Shown: positions 9,310 through 17,082, counted from the stretch's first letter. The stretch: 64,000 bases of DNA from Solilutibacter pythonis (GCF_003697345.1 NZ_RFLY01000001.1:1-64000), one strand, 5' to 3'. Notes: generated by a model from the letters alone, not told the origin. A program made the numbers and translations.

Positions 9310-10113
9310 ATGACTCACAGAATCTTCCTGAGTCATGACCACAATGACAAACCGCTAGTCGAAGCGGTAGCACTGAAGCTGGCGGACATATTCGGTCAGG
9401 ATCAAGTGTTCTATGACTCTTGGTCGATTCGTCCCGGCGACAGCATCATTGACCAGATGAACAAGGGGCTTGAGGCTCCCGAGTTCGTGTTCTTCTTCGT
9501 GTCGGTTAACAGCCTTGCGAGTGGGATGGTAAAGTTGGAATGATAGAACACACTCTACTCTGCATCGAAGGGTAAAACGCGGATCGTGCCCGTACGAGTT
9601 GATGGCAGTGACATGCCTGCTGTCCTCAAACAAACACTGTTCATCGACATGCATACCGTTGGGCTTGAAGTCGCAATTGCGCAGATCGTCAGCGTTACTC
9701 AAGGCCATACCTCGTTTACCCCGCAGTATCAGGGGTTCTCAAACCTTACCTATGTTCAATCCGCTATTGAAAACGGTTCAATCGAAGTAACGATTCAAGC
9801 CTCGCGCCTGATGGAGCCTAATCCAGGTTTCGCGTTGATAGTCACGAATGTGGAAAATGAGGTGTCGGGGTCTATTAAAGGTCAATCTGCATTCGTTGGA
9901 GGGTTCAATAAAGATGCCTTCAATCTCGTAAACGGAGGAACCGTGAATACAGTGTTTTTGCGGCCTGTTGCTGCATCACTGACACCAACACAGCCGCTCA
10001 GACTTGTGCTTAAAAAGACTGGAGACAAGGCCATCAACCTGATTGGTGTGCTTCATCAGAGGGGCGAAAACACATGGGCTTCTGTTCCTGTTGCCCAGTT
10101 CAGGCCATCTTGA
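9310..10113 (+). pseudogene. TIR-domain protein gene, interrupted by two adjacent in-frame stops
   Basis: The frame from ATG 9310 encodes a TIR domain (MTHRIFLSHDHNDKPLVEAV ... QVFYDSWSIRPGDSI ... FVFFFVSVNSLASGMVKLE). It is cut after residue 77 by TGA TAG at 9541-9546 and then continues in the same frame to 10113. The resumed part completes the TIR fold (SKGKTRIVPVRVDGSDMP ... FIDMHTVGLE) and adds about 135 residues, probably beta-rich, that I do not recognise. TGG CAG to TGA TAG needs only two adjacent transitions. E77 sits where TIR NADases carry the catalytic glutamate. Bacterial TIR proteins often act as NAD+-consuming defence effectors. The region is A+T-richer than its surroundings and starts 19 bp behind tRNA-Ser, so it was probably acquired and later inactivated. 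Confidence 0.8.
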
Positions 10114-10838
10114 ACAGTCGAGCTTGGTAATCGGGTATGCCCGAAAATATCTAACGATAACAACAGATTGCAAGGATTGCTGCAAGCGCTTTGCAGTTAC
10201 CCCTAATACATCTCGCCTTTTCGTCACGTCGTGCAATGCACCGGGGCGGATCAACGAAAAGTGCCGCGTGGGCAGACGGTGGGCAATTGGTGTCGGTAAT
10301 GTGATGCGGTTCACTCACCGACTGCCCTTTTTGCATCTGCTTATCGGTGGGCATGCTTAGAAGTACTACTCATGCAAGCTGATACCCTGGCCTCCGAGTG
10401 GCTTTGCGAGCTGTTCAACTACACCCCGAGAACCACCGATCACTTAGTACTGACAAGGTTGCCGAGCTTCTTGGCGTTCGCTGCGACACACTGGAGCAGC
10501 ACCGTCTCAACGGCACTGGCCCGAGTATGGCGCACTCCCATCACATATGTTGGATATCCGCACGGCACCATGCAGATGGATATGGGTGTCGTGGAGCGTA
10601 TGCCTGGAAACATAATGCAGATAGTGAAGGCGGCTCCCGTCGATCTTGGCTGGCATGCAGGTTTGGAGCTTCAAGTGCGGAAATCCCGGTGGCTGGCATG
10701 TTCCGCATATCGTTCGAACCCGACTTTGCGATACCAGAGGCATCCATCTGAAACCCGTTGAGTCGCCCGTGACGTGTAGGCGTAGGGGGGGGTATAGGGC
10801 AAGTGCCTCGTGCGGCGCTTGAACGACATGTGATAAGG
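10114..10838. other. Non-coding, A+T-richer remnant region between the TIR pseudogene and smpB
   Basis: No frame here gives a convincing complete protein on either strand. Base composition stays visibly less GC-rich than the core genes until about 10760. The one recognisable piece is an HTH-like fragment (10440-10523). A run of eight G occurs at 10785-10792. No integrase, transposase or repeat of the tRNA-Ser 3' end is visible. I read it as the decayed remains of inserted DNA. Confidence 0.5.
10440..10523 (+). pseudogene. Decayed excisionase/AlpA-like HTH fragment
   Basis: About 28 codons read STDKVAELLGVRCDTLEQHR then LNGTGP, a close fit to the MerR/AlpA-type helix-turn-helix (TT.EVAELLGVS..TL..WR..G.GP) of phage and island excisionases. 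After GP the frame loses similarity. A one-base shift gives RTPITYVGYPHGTMQ, which loosely resembles the expected wing (R.G..v.Yp...v). No good start codon precedes it. It is best seen as a frameshifted relic of a small mobile-element regulator. Confidence 0.4.
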
Positions 10839-10877
10839 CCCTCCAATCCAAGGTTTTTTTGGATTTCCGGGGGAGGG
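10839..10877. terminator. Long inverted repeat/terminator downstream of smpB
   Basis: The arms are CCCTCCAATCCA (10839-10850) and TGGATT (10860-10865) plus GGAGGG (10872-10877). The inner AATCCA/TGGATT pairing is perfect, and CCCTCC/GGAGGG extends the stem around a bulge. On the minus strand it lies 25 bp beyond the smpB stop, where a transcription terminator is expected. A T-run in the loop (10854-10860) gives A-residues on the smpB transcript, so it is not a textbook intrinsic terminator. Confidence 0.45.
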
Positions 10878-10902
10878 CTGGCTCATCAGAGAGGATGCCT
10901 TT

Positions 10903-11406
10903 TCAGGCGTATTTGTTGTGTTTGCGCATCAGTTGTTGTTTTTCGCGGTTCCAGTCGCGCTCCTTGCTGGCGGCGCGTTTGTCGTGGGCCTGCTTGCCCT
11001 TGGCCAGGGCGATCTCGGCCTTCACCTTGTTGCCTTTCCAGTAAAGCGCGGTCGGCACGATGGTGTAACCGTCGCGCTGGACGCGGCCGATGAGATTGTC
11101 GATCTCGCGCCGATGCAGCAACAGTTTGCGGTTGCGACGGTCGTCGGCGCGGACATGCGTGCTGGCCTGGATCAGCGGGGTGATCTGGGCGCCGAAGAGG
11201 AACATCTCGCCGTCCTTGATCAGTGCGTAGCTCTCGCCGATGTTGGCGCGGCCGGCACGGATCGCCTTCAGCTCCCAGCCTTGCAACGCCAGCCCGGCCT
11301 CGAAGCGTTGCTCCAAGTGGTATTCGTGCCTGGCCCGCTTGTTCAGGGCGATGGTGGGGTTCTTTGCCGTATCCTTGCCGGTCTTGTTTTTGTTGGTCTT
11401 GCTCAT
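10903..11406 (-). CDS. smpB: SsrA (tmRNA)-binding protein SmpB
   Basis: Partner of tmRNA in trans-translation; it rescues stalled ribosomes and tags their products. The 167-residue protein has the OB-fold core ([41 protein letters not shown]-type [20 protein letters not shown]) and the basic C-terminal tail ([19 protein letters not shown]) that mimics the mRNA path. The start at 11406 follows family N-termini. It is divergent from ratA, with 46 bp between starts, an arrangement seen in many gammaproteobacteria. No tmRNA gene is visible in the window. Confidence 0.96.
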   Translation of the reverse strand: MSKTNKNKTGKDTAKNPTIALNKRARHEYHLEQRFEAGLALQGWELKAIRAGRANIGESYALIKDGEMFLFGAQITPLIQASTHVRADDRRNRKLLLHRREIDNLIGRVQRDGYTIVPTALYWKGNKVKAEIALAKGKQAHDKRAASKERDWNREKQQLMRKHNKYA

Positions 11407-11452
11407 CGCCGCATTGTCGCCGATGACTGGCCGGTTTGCAGTGAGGACGAGG

Positions 11453-11887
11453 GTGACGAACAAGATCGAACGCAGCGCGCTGGTGATGCGCCCGGCCGAG
11501 GCGATGTATGCATTGGTGGTGGATGTCGAATCGTATCCGCGCCGTTTCGGTTGGTGCCAGTCCACCGAACTGATCGAACGCGGCGAGGACACCATGAAGG
11601 CGCGGATGGACGTGCAACTGGCCGGCTTCAAGACTTGGTTCATCACCGAGAACACCATGGAGCCGGGGCGCTGGATGGAGATGCGCCTGGCCGATGGCCC
11701 GTTCAAGCGGCTTTACGGGCGCTGGGAGTTCAAGCCTTTGTCCGAACAGGCTTGCAAAGTGTCGCTGGTACTGGAGTTCGAACCGGCTTCCAGCTTGCTT
11801 GGTCCGGTGATCAAGCTTGGCATGCAAGGCTTGGCCGACCGCATGGTGGACGATTTCGTTCGCACCGCGATGGCCGAAGCCGCCTGA
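11453..11887 (+). CDS. ratA: Polyketide cyclase/START-like protein RatA
   Basis: START/PasT-fold protein: [20 protein letters not shown], then [13 protein letters not shown], and the C-terminal helix [20 protein letters not shown] that caps the lipid-like cavity. In E. coli the homologue RatA/PasT is described as interfering with 70S assembly; others link the family to respiratory-chain or stress functions. The GTG at 11453 gives 144 residues, the usual length, with GAGGACGAGG just before it. An ATG at 11423 would add ten residues. It is followed one base later by rnfH. Confidence 0.9.
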   Translation: MTNKIERSALVMRPAEAMYALVVDVESYPRRFGWCQSTELIERGEDTMKARMDVQLAGFKTWFITENTMEPGRWMEMRLADGPFKRLYGRWEFKPLSEQACKVSLVLEFEPASSLLGPVIKLGMQGLADRMVDDFVRTAMAEAA

Positions 11888-11888
11888 G

Positions 11889-12170
11889 ATGAAAGTCGAA
11901 GTCGCCGCCGCCTGGCCGAATCGCGTCACGTCGCGCCACGTCGAGCTGGCCGATGGGGCGAGTGCCGCCGATGCGTTGGCTGCCTCCGGGCTGGGCGAGG
12001 GCTATCCGCTGGCCGGCATGGCGGTGTTTGGGCGTCGCGTCACGGCCGATGCCGTGTTGCGTGACGGCGACCGCCTGGAGCTGTTGCGCGCGCTGGTCAT
12101 AGACCCGAAAGAAGCGCGTCGTCGCCGCGCCGAGACCGCCCGGACCATGAAGACGAAAGCCCGCGGTTAG
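11889..12170 (+). CDS. rnfH: RnfH (RatB) family ubiquitin-like protein
   Basis: A 93-residue beta-grasp protein (MKVEVAAAWPNRVTSRHVEL ... VFGRRVTADAVLRDGDRLEL ... LVIDPKEARRRRAE), full length for RnfH. The family is the constant downstream partner of ratA and often neighbours smpB and bamE; its molecular role is not settled. The ATG at 11889 is one base after the ratA stop, implying coupled translation. The basic C-terminal tail (RRRRAETARTMKTKARG) is typical. Confidence 0.9.
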   Translation: MKVEVAAAWPNRVTSRHVELADGASAADALAASGLGEGYPLAGMAVFGRRVTADAVLRDGDRLELLRALVIDPKEARRRRAETARTMKTKARG

Positions 12171-12201
12171 CGGGCTTCGTCATGCCTGCGGCGGTGGGCG
12201 C

Positions 12202-12615
12202 TCAACGGCCGCGTTGCTTCTCTTTGCGCAGGTTGGGGCCGAATTCGCGGTTGGCGCGCCGCGCCAGTTCGGCGTCCTGGTTGGGGAAGTAGTCGCCTTC
12301 CCAGCGAGCCACGGTGTCGTTCTGGAAATGCACCACGAAGTTCTTGACCTCGGTCTTGCCGATACGGCCGCGACGCTGGGTGCTGGTGTAGTCCCAGCGA
12401 TCGTGGTGGAACGGGTCCTCGATTGCCGGAGTGCCGAGCATCGCGGCCACCTGCTGCTTGCTCATGCCCACCTGCAACTGCTCGACGGTGCCCTTGTCCA
12501 GTAGGTTGCCCTGGTAGATCGGTTGGCGATAGACGATGCCGCAACCGGCGACGCCGGTGACGAGCGCCATCGTCACGACGAGCTTGGAGGCAAGGGAAAA
12601 CCGGCGGTTGCGCAT
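12202..12615 (-). CDS. bamE: Outer membrane assembly lipoprotein BamE
   Basis: Small lipoprotein of the BAM complex that inserts beta-barrels into the outer membrane. 137 residues: a basic N-terminus, signal peptide with lipobox VAGC (C25 lipidated), then the SmpA/OmlA fold (IYQGNLLDKGTVEQLQVGMS, QVAAMLGTPAIEDPFHHDRW, VVHFQNDTVARWEGDYFP). It is convergent with rnfH (32 bp) and divergent from fur, the usual proteobacterial order. The start at 12615 directly precedes the signal sequence. A TATTAT box on the minus strand (12645-12650) could be its -10. Confidence 0.95.
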   Translation of the reverse strand: MRNRRFSLASKLVVTMALVTGVAGCGIVYRQPIYQGNLLDKGTVEQLQVGMSKQQVAAMLGTPAIEDPFHHDRWDYTSTQRRGRIGKTEVKNFVVHFQNDTVARWEGDYFPNQDAELARRANREFGPNLRKEKQRGR

Positions 12616-12643
12616 GCGGCGGGACTGTTCGATAAGGTTGGGC

Positions 12644-12680
12644 GATAATACACGCAAGCCCGCACGAGTTCAGTCGTGCG
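12644..12680. promoter_or_regulatory. bamE-fur divergent promoter region with palindrome
   Basis: The 129-bp region between bamE and fur has overlapping -10-like boxes: GATAAT (12644-12649) towards fur and TATTAT on the opposite strand (12645-12650) towards bamE. Beside them is a perfect inverted repeat, CGCACGA (12661-12667) and TCGTGCG (12674-12680), with a 6-nt centre. It does not match the Fur box, so if it is an operator another regulator is implied. Confidence 0.4.
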
Positions 12681-12744
12681 TTCCCCTTGGCCTGCCCGCC
12701 GTTCAGATGATTGCCACGGCACATGTGTACCCGACGGAGACCGA

Positions 12745-13149
12745 ATGGACAACGAAGATATCCGCAACGCCGGCTTGAAAGTGACGCACCCGCGCGTGCG
12801 CATTCTCAACCTGCTGGAGAACGCCAAGCCGCGGCACATGACCGCGGAGGACATATATCGCCAACTGATCGCCGGCAACGAGGACATCGGCCTCGCCACC
12901 GTGTACCGGGTGCTGACCCAGTTCGAAGCCGCCGGGCTGGTGCTCAAGCACAATTTCGAAGGCGGTGGACAGGCGGTCTACGAGCTTGATCGCGGCGACC
13001 ACCACGATCACATGGTCGATCTCGATACCGGCAAGATCATCGAATTCGAAAGTACCGAGATCGAACGCCTGCAGCGCGAAATCGCCACCCGCCATGGCTA
13101 CGTGATCGAGGATCACGCACTGGTGTTGTACGTGCGGAAGAAGAAATAA
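12745..13149 (+). CDS. fur: Ferric uptake regulator Fur
   Basis: Iron-responsive repressor, active as a Fe2+-bound dimer. The 134-residue protein has the winged-helix DNA-binding half (GLKVTHPRVRILNLLEN, DIGLATVYRVLTQFEAAGLV) and the metal-binding dimerisation half (YELDRGDHHDHMVDLDTGK, IEFESTEIERLQREIA, GYVIEDHALVLYV). The His/Asp/Glu ligands of the regulatory site (HHDH, E, H) are present. It has no cysteine at all, so it lacks the CxxC structural zinc site of E. coli Fur. The ATG at 12745 gives the expected MDNEDIRNAGLK start. Confidence 0.96.
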   Translation: MDNEDIRNAGLKVTHPRVRILNLLENAKPRHMTAEDIYRQLIAGNEDIGLATVYRVLTQFEAAGLVLKHNFEGGGQAVYELDRGDHHDHMVDLDTGKIIEFESTEIERLQREIATRHGYVIEDHALVLYVRKKK

Positions 13150-13285
13150 GGCGACGGCTTCGCCCTCCTGCACGGTGGCCGTGCCCGCGCCGGCCGCATG
13201 TCCGTCCCGTTTCGGTGGGCGCGCGCGGCATGCGGGCGTGCTCAGCCGGTGGCGGCCGCCAGCCTTTGTTTTCGCGTTCGCCGGG

Positions 13286-14956
13286 CTATGTCACGTCCGC
13301 CAGCAGGCTGCGCGCCGCCGCACGGGCGGCATCGCTGATGTGGACGCCGCCCAGCAGGCGGGCGATGTCCTCGACCCGGCCGTCGCCATCGAGCCGTTCC
13401 ACCTGGCTCATGGTGACGTCGCCGGCGCTGGCTTTCCTCACCCGCCAATGCGCGTGTCCCTGCGCCGCCACCTGCGGCAGGTGAGTCACGCACATCACCT
13501 GCGCGCGCGCGCCCAATGCCCGCAGTTTGCGCCCGACCACCTCGGCGACGCCGCCGCTGATGCCGCTGTCGACTTCGTCGAACACCATGGTCGGCACGGT
13601 GTCGATGCCGATCGCGGCCACTTCGATGGCCAGCGAGATGCGCGAGAGTTCACCGCCCGAGGCCACTTTGCGCAGCGGCTTCGGTGGCTGGCCGGGATTG
13701 GCGGCGAACAGGAATTCGCTACGCTCGGCGCCCAGCGCGTTCGGCGCGAGTCCGGCCTCGGGTAGCAACGCGATGTGGAACTCGGCGTTGCCCATGCCCA
13801 GCTCGTGGACGATGGCGGCGGTGGCCGTCGCTAGGCGTTCGGCGGCGCCGGCCCGGGCCGCGCTCAATTTCTCCGCGGCCTTTCGCCATGCGGCTTCGGC
13901 GGCGGCGATTTCGGTATCGAGGCCGGCAAGGCGCGATTCGGCGCTTTCCAGCCGCTCCAGTTCGTTGGCGATGTTTTCGCGCAGTGTCGCCAGTTCGTCG
14001 ATGCCGACCCGGTGCTTGCGCGCGAGCGCGTGCAGGCGTTGCAGGCGGGCGTCGAGTTCGGCGAAGCGGCCGGGATCGAGGTCGAGATCGTCGCCAAGGC
14101 GGGTGAGGGCGTCGGCGGCTTCGTCCAGCGCGATCGCCGCGGATTCCAGCATGGCGTCGATCTCGGCCAGCCGGGGTTCGTGGGCGATGGCGCCGGCCAG
14201 CGTGGCGCGGGCGCGATGCAGCAGGGCGAGTGCGTTGGTCTCGTCGGATTCGCTCAATAAGGCCCGCGTCTCGGCGTTGGCGGCGAGCAGTTCGGTGCCG
14301 TGGGCTTGGCGGCGGTGCTCGGCATCGAGCGCGACCAGCGAATCGGCGTCCAGCGTTTCGTTTTCCAGCTCGCGCCACTGGTGGCGGAGAAATTCGAGCC
14401 GCTCGCCGACATCGCCACGGTGGTTCAGTTCGTCGCGCTCGCGTCGTAGCGCCTGCCAATGGGCGGTGGCCTCGGCGACGGCTTTCAACAGCGCTTGGTG
14501 GCGGCCGTAGTCGTCGAGCAGGCGCAGTTGCGCGGGGCGCGAGAGTAGGGCCTGCTGGGCGTGCTGGCCGTGGATCTCGACCAGCAATCCGGCCAGTTCC
14601 GCCAGTTGCGTGGCGTTGGCCAGCCGGCCATTGATCCAGGACTTCGAGCCACCATCGGCGCGCAGTACGCGACGCAGCTGGCAGCCGCCTTCTCCGTCGT
14701 CCATTTCCTGTCCGGCAAGCCAGGCGCGCGCGGCTGGTGCGTCGGCCAGATCGAATTCGGCCGAAAGCTCGGCGCGTTCGGCGCCGTGGCGAACCACGCC
14801 GGCATCGGCGCGTTGGCCGGAAAGAAAGCCCAGCGCATCGACCAGCAGCGACTTGCCGGCCCCGGTCTCGCCGGAAATCACGGTCATGCCGGGGGAGAAT
14901 TCCAGTTCGGCGCGCTGGACGACGGCGAAATCGGCGATGGCGAGGCGGGTCAGCAT
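13286..14956 (-). CDS. recN: DNA repair protein RecN
   Basis: SMC-like ATPase that acts in recombinational repair of double-strand breaks. 556 residues. The N-terminal half-ATPase has Walker A GETGAGKS (29-36); long coiled-coil arms occupy the middle (about 160-360); and the C-terminal half has the Walker B region VFDEVDSGISGG (D460/E461) followed by a conserved MCVTHLPQVAAQ. The start at 14956 (MLTRLAIADFAVV) is the family N-terminus; the frame extends upstream but that part is not conserved. It is convergent with fur. SOS control is typical, but I see no clear LexA box. Confidence 0.96.
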   Translation of the reverse strand: MLTRLAIADFAVVQRAELEFSPGMTVISGETGAGKSLLVDALGFLSGQRADAGVVRHGAERAELSAEFDLADAPAARAWLAGQEMDDGEGGCQLRRVLRADGGSKSWINGRLANATQLAELAGLLVEIHGQHAQQALLSRPAQLRLLDDYGRHQALLKAVAEATAHWQALRRERDELNHRGDVGERLEFLRHQWRELENETLDADSLVALDAEHRRQAHGTELLAANAETRALLSESDETNALALLHRARATLAGAIAHEPRLAEIDAMLESAAIALDEAADALTRLGDDLDLDPGRFAELDARLQRLHALARKHRVGIDELATLRENIANELERLESAESRLAGLDTEIAAAEAAWRKAAEKLSAARAGAAERLATATAAIVHELGMGNAEFHIALLPEAGLAPNALGAERSEFLFAANPGQPPKPLRKVASGGELSRISLAIEVAAIGIDTVPTMVFDEVDSGISGGVAEVVGRKLRALGARAQVMCVTHLPQVAAQGHAHWRVRKASAGDVTMSQVERLDGDGRVEDIARLLGGVHISDAARAAARSLLADVT

Positions 14957-15376
14957 GCCGGATAGCTTAATCGGCTGCGTCGCAAAGAGTGAGAGGGCAT
15001 CCAGGCGGTTGGGGAAGCGCCCGGGCCATGCGGGTGACAGGCTGGGGGAGGGACTCAAGGCCCGCTGGCGCGAGTCTGCGGCGAGTCTGCGCTCCGGGTA
15101 TTGAGTCGTCGTCGCGCAACCCGATATTTTTGGGGAGTCGTATTGTGCGAAGCTCGGTATTGGCCGTGATTCATTACCGCTGCCATGCGCCGCACAGAGA
15201 GGCGATAAAAAATCACGATTGCTCAATTGGCCGTGAGTGCTTGTGCCATACTCGCGGCAAGCGCGGGGGGCGCTTTTTGCGTATTCGTGTCTCACGTGCC
15301 GTTATCTGGTGCAAATGGCGGGGGCGTTGCTTTTCCAGTCAACGGTGGGCTTGGGTTTTACGGGGAGTACGTCGTT
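14957..15376. other. 420-bp spacer between recN and the methyltransferase gene
   Basis: No gene is visible. It carries a tandem 11-bp repeat, GCGAGTCTGCG, at 15070-15080 and 15081-15091. A separate 11-bp direct repeat, ATTGGCCGTGA, occurs at 15159-15169 and 15226-15236 (67 bp apart), in an A+T-rich part upstream of the methyltransferase. The second pair could be operator half-sites. GAGTGCTTG at 15235 resembles one arm of CIRCE, but the other arm is missing. Confidence 0.4.
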
Positions 15377-16249
15377 ATGAAGGAAATGATCCACCTCGAT
15401 GGGGTGCCGGAGACCATGCTCTGGACGCTGTACAACCGCGCGACCGAGGCGTTGCGTCCCGATGCTTGGATAAAGGATCCTGAAGCGGTCAGGATCTACC
15501 AATCCATTGCGTACGATTATGCTCGCAGCTTCGGTGTCCCCGATAGTTCGCACGCGGTGCGTTCGCTGATGTTCGACGAAGTGGTGGGGGCCTGGATGAA
15601 ATCGCATCCCGGTGGAACGGTCGTGGAACTCGCATGTGGTCTGGAAACCCAGTTTCATCGCTGCGACGACGGACGGGTTCGCTGGCTGTGCGTGGATGTG
15701 CCCGAGGCGATCGATGTGCGCGAGCGTTTCCTGAGCCCTTCGGAGCGCTGCCGCCACCTGCGCGGCAGCGCGTTCGACGAGCATTGGATGGACGAAGTGG
15801 ACCCGTCGCGCGGTGTTTTCGTGACGGCGCAGGGCTTGTTCATGTACTTCGAGGAAGCCCAGATCAAGACACTGGTCACGCGTATCGCCGAGCGGTGGTC
15901 GGAAGTCGACCTGATGTTCGACATGCTTCCCCGATGGTTATCGCGCAAAACCCTCTCGGGTCTGTGGGCGACCCCTCATTACCGGGTGCCGCCCATGCCG
16001 TGGGGAGTGAATCGCGATGAGATCGCGCCGCTGTTGAAAAGTTGGAGCAAGCGTGTCGTATCGGTGGCCGAAGCGCCGTATCGGCGGTATCGCGGGTTTC
16101 CCGAAGCGTTCGTGCCGCTCATTGCTTATGTGCCGCTGCTGTGGAAGTACCTTCCCAACATCGTGCACGCGCGTTTCTCCTCCAGCGAAGAAAACCTCGC
16201 ATCGCGGGCCGGGCTGGGAGGCGTGGGAGTCGATGTGCCTGCCGGGTAG
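15377..16249 (+). CDS. Class I SAM-dependent methyltransferase (leucine carboxyl methyltransferase-like)
   Basis: 290 residues from ATG 15377, with GGGGAG 9 bp upstream. TVVELACGLETQFHRCDD (SAM-binding motif I) followed by WLCVDVPEAIDVRERFL is the signature of the LCM/Ppm1-like O-methyltransferase group often found in natural-product pathways. FVTAQGLFMYFEEAQIKTLV is the matching motif IV region. The substrate is unknown; no biosynthetic cluster surrounds it. Codon use and base composition look less GC-rich than recN and dnaK. It lies at the locus where related genomes carry hrcA, suggesting insertion or replacement. Confidence 0.85.
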   Translation: MKEMIHLDGVPETMLWTLYNRATEALRPDAWIKDPEAVRIYQSIAYDYARSFGVPDSSHAVRSLMFDEVVGAWMKSHPGGTVVELACGLETQFHRCDDGRVRWLCVDVPEAIDVRERFLSPSERCRHLRGSAFDEHWMDEVDPSRGVFVTAQGLFMYFEEAQIKTLVTRIAERWSEVDLMFDMLPRWLSRKTLSGLWATPHYRVPPMPWGVNRDEIAPLLKSWSKRVVSVAEAPYRRYRGFPEAFVPLIAYVPLLWKYLPNIVHARFSSSEENLASRAGLGGVGVDVPAG

Positions 16250-16569
16250 TTCCAGTCGAGTGGTATCGAAGGGACGCTTTGGTCTCCAACGAAATTTCGC
16301 GGTGGCGTGCGGAGTGCGGCCGGAGGCTGCCGGTCGCCTGGGGCGGGGTGGTGTCGAACTGGCTGGGCGCGAGGTGGCGGGCGTTTGCCAGATGCCGCAA
16401 CTGTCGTTCGGGGGGGGGGCATGGATGTGCGGTGGCGGCATGGGGGCGGGAGGTCGCCACCGATGCAGGAAGCGCCTGAGCCGAGGCGTCGCCGGGGCCG
16501 GCGCTCACGAGGATGTGCCTCGCCTTGAAACCCGTTCAGCCCGGCCTTACGTCCAGGGCATTGGCCCAC
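16250..16569. other. 320-bp spacer before grpE with a G10 tract
   Basis: No supported gene and no remnant of hrcA is recognisable. A run of ten G (16410-16419) is the longest homopolymer I noticed in the window. CTTGAAA at 16524-16530 matches a sigma32 -35 element, but no convincing CCCCATNT follows at the right spacing. No CIRCE element (TTAGCACTC-N9-GAGTGCTAA) is present. Confidence 0.45.
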
Positions 16570-17082
16570 ATGGATGCTCAATCGATGACCACCGAATCAG
16601 ATTTCGATCCCAACGATGCCCGCCCGCTTGACCCTGGGGGCGATGACATCGAGGCGCTCAAGGCCGAGATCGAACAGCTCAGGGCGCAGTCCCTGTTGGA
16701 ACGCGCCGACTTGGAAAATCAGCGTAAACGCATCGCGCGCGACATCGAAATGGCGCGCAAGTTCGCCAACGAGAAGCTGCTCTCGGAGATGATTCCGGTA
16801 TTCGACTCGCTCGAAGCCGGCCTGGCGGCGGCGCCGGCCGACGACCCATTGCGCGCCGGTCTCGAACTGACCCTCAGGCAGTTGCACGAAGTAACTGGCC
16901 GTAATGGTCTGGCCGAAGTCGCCCCGCGGCCGGGTGAGGCTTTTGATCCCGGGCAGCACAATGCGGTCAGCCAGGTGCCGGCGGAGGGCATCGCCCCCGG
17001 CGCGATCGTCCAGGTGTTCCAGAAGGGTTATCTGCTGAACGAGCGCCTGTTGCGTCCGGCGATGGTGGTGGTCGCGCCCTGA
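16570..17082 (+). CDS. grpE: Nucleotide exchange factor GrpE
   Basis: Homodimeric co-chaperone that releases ADP from DnaK. 170 residues from ATG 16570 (another ATG at 16585). An acidic disordered N-terminus is followed by a long coiled coil ([15 protein letters not shown] ... [20 protein letters not shown]) and the C-terminal beta-domain ([36 protein letters not shown]). It is the first gene of grpE-dnaK-dnaJ, 98 bp before dnaK. A sigma32-like -35 (16524-16530) lies upstream. In related genomes hrcA usually precedes grpE; here it does not. Confidence 0.95.
   Translation: MDAQSMTTESDFDPNDARPLDPGGDDIEALKAEIEQLRAQSLLERADLENQRKRIARDIEMARKFANEKLLSEMIPVFDSLEAGLAAAPADDPLRAGLELTLRQLHEVTGRNGLAEVAPRPGEAFDPGQHNAVSQVPAEGIAPGAIVQVFQKGYLLNERLLRPAMVVVAP

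Noticed and set aside
9541-9546. Programmed read-through or recoding of TGA TAG in the TIR gene
   Set aside because: Two adjacent stops are very unlikely to be recoded, and no SECIS-like or stimulatory hairpin is apparent. Loss of function is simpler.
10372-10761. 129-residue open frame
   Set aside because: It has no recognisable domain, and it overlaps the HTH relic in another frame in decayed DNA.
9291-10900. attL/attR direct repeat of the tRNA-Ser 3' end
   Set aside because: I looked for a second copy of the T-arm/acceptor end before smpB. Only GTTCGAACCC-like fragments occur (about 10712), too short to be an attachment site.
10114-10900. tmRNA (ssrA) gene next to smpB
   Set aside because: No alanine-tRNA-like ends and no tag-peptide frame were found.
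15210-15245. Possible CIRCE element upstream of the methyltransferase
   Set aside because: Only one arm (GAGTGCTTG) resembles the consensus; the left arm at 9-bp spacing does not match.
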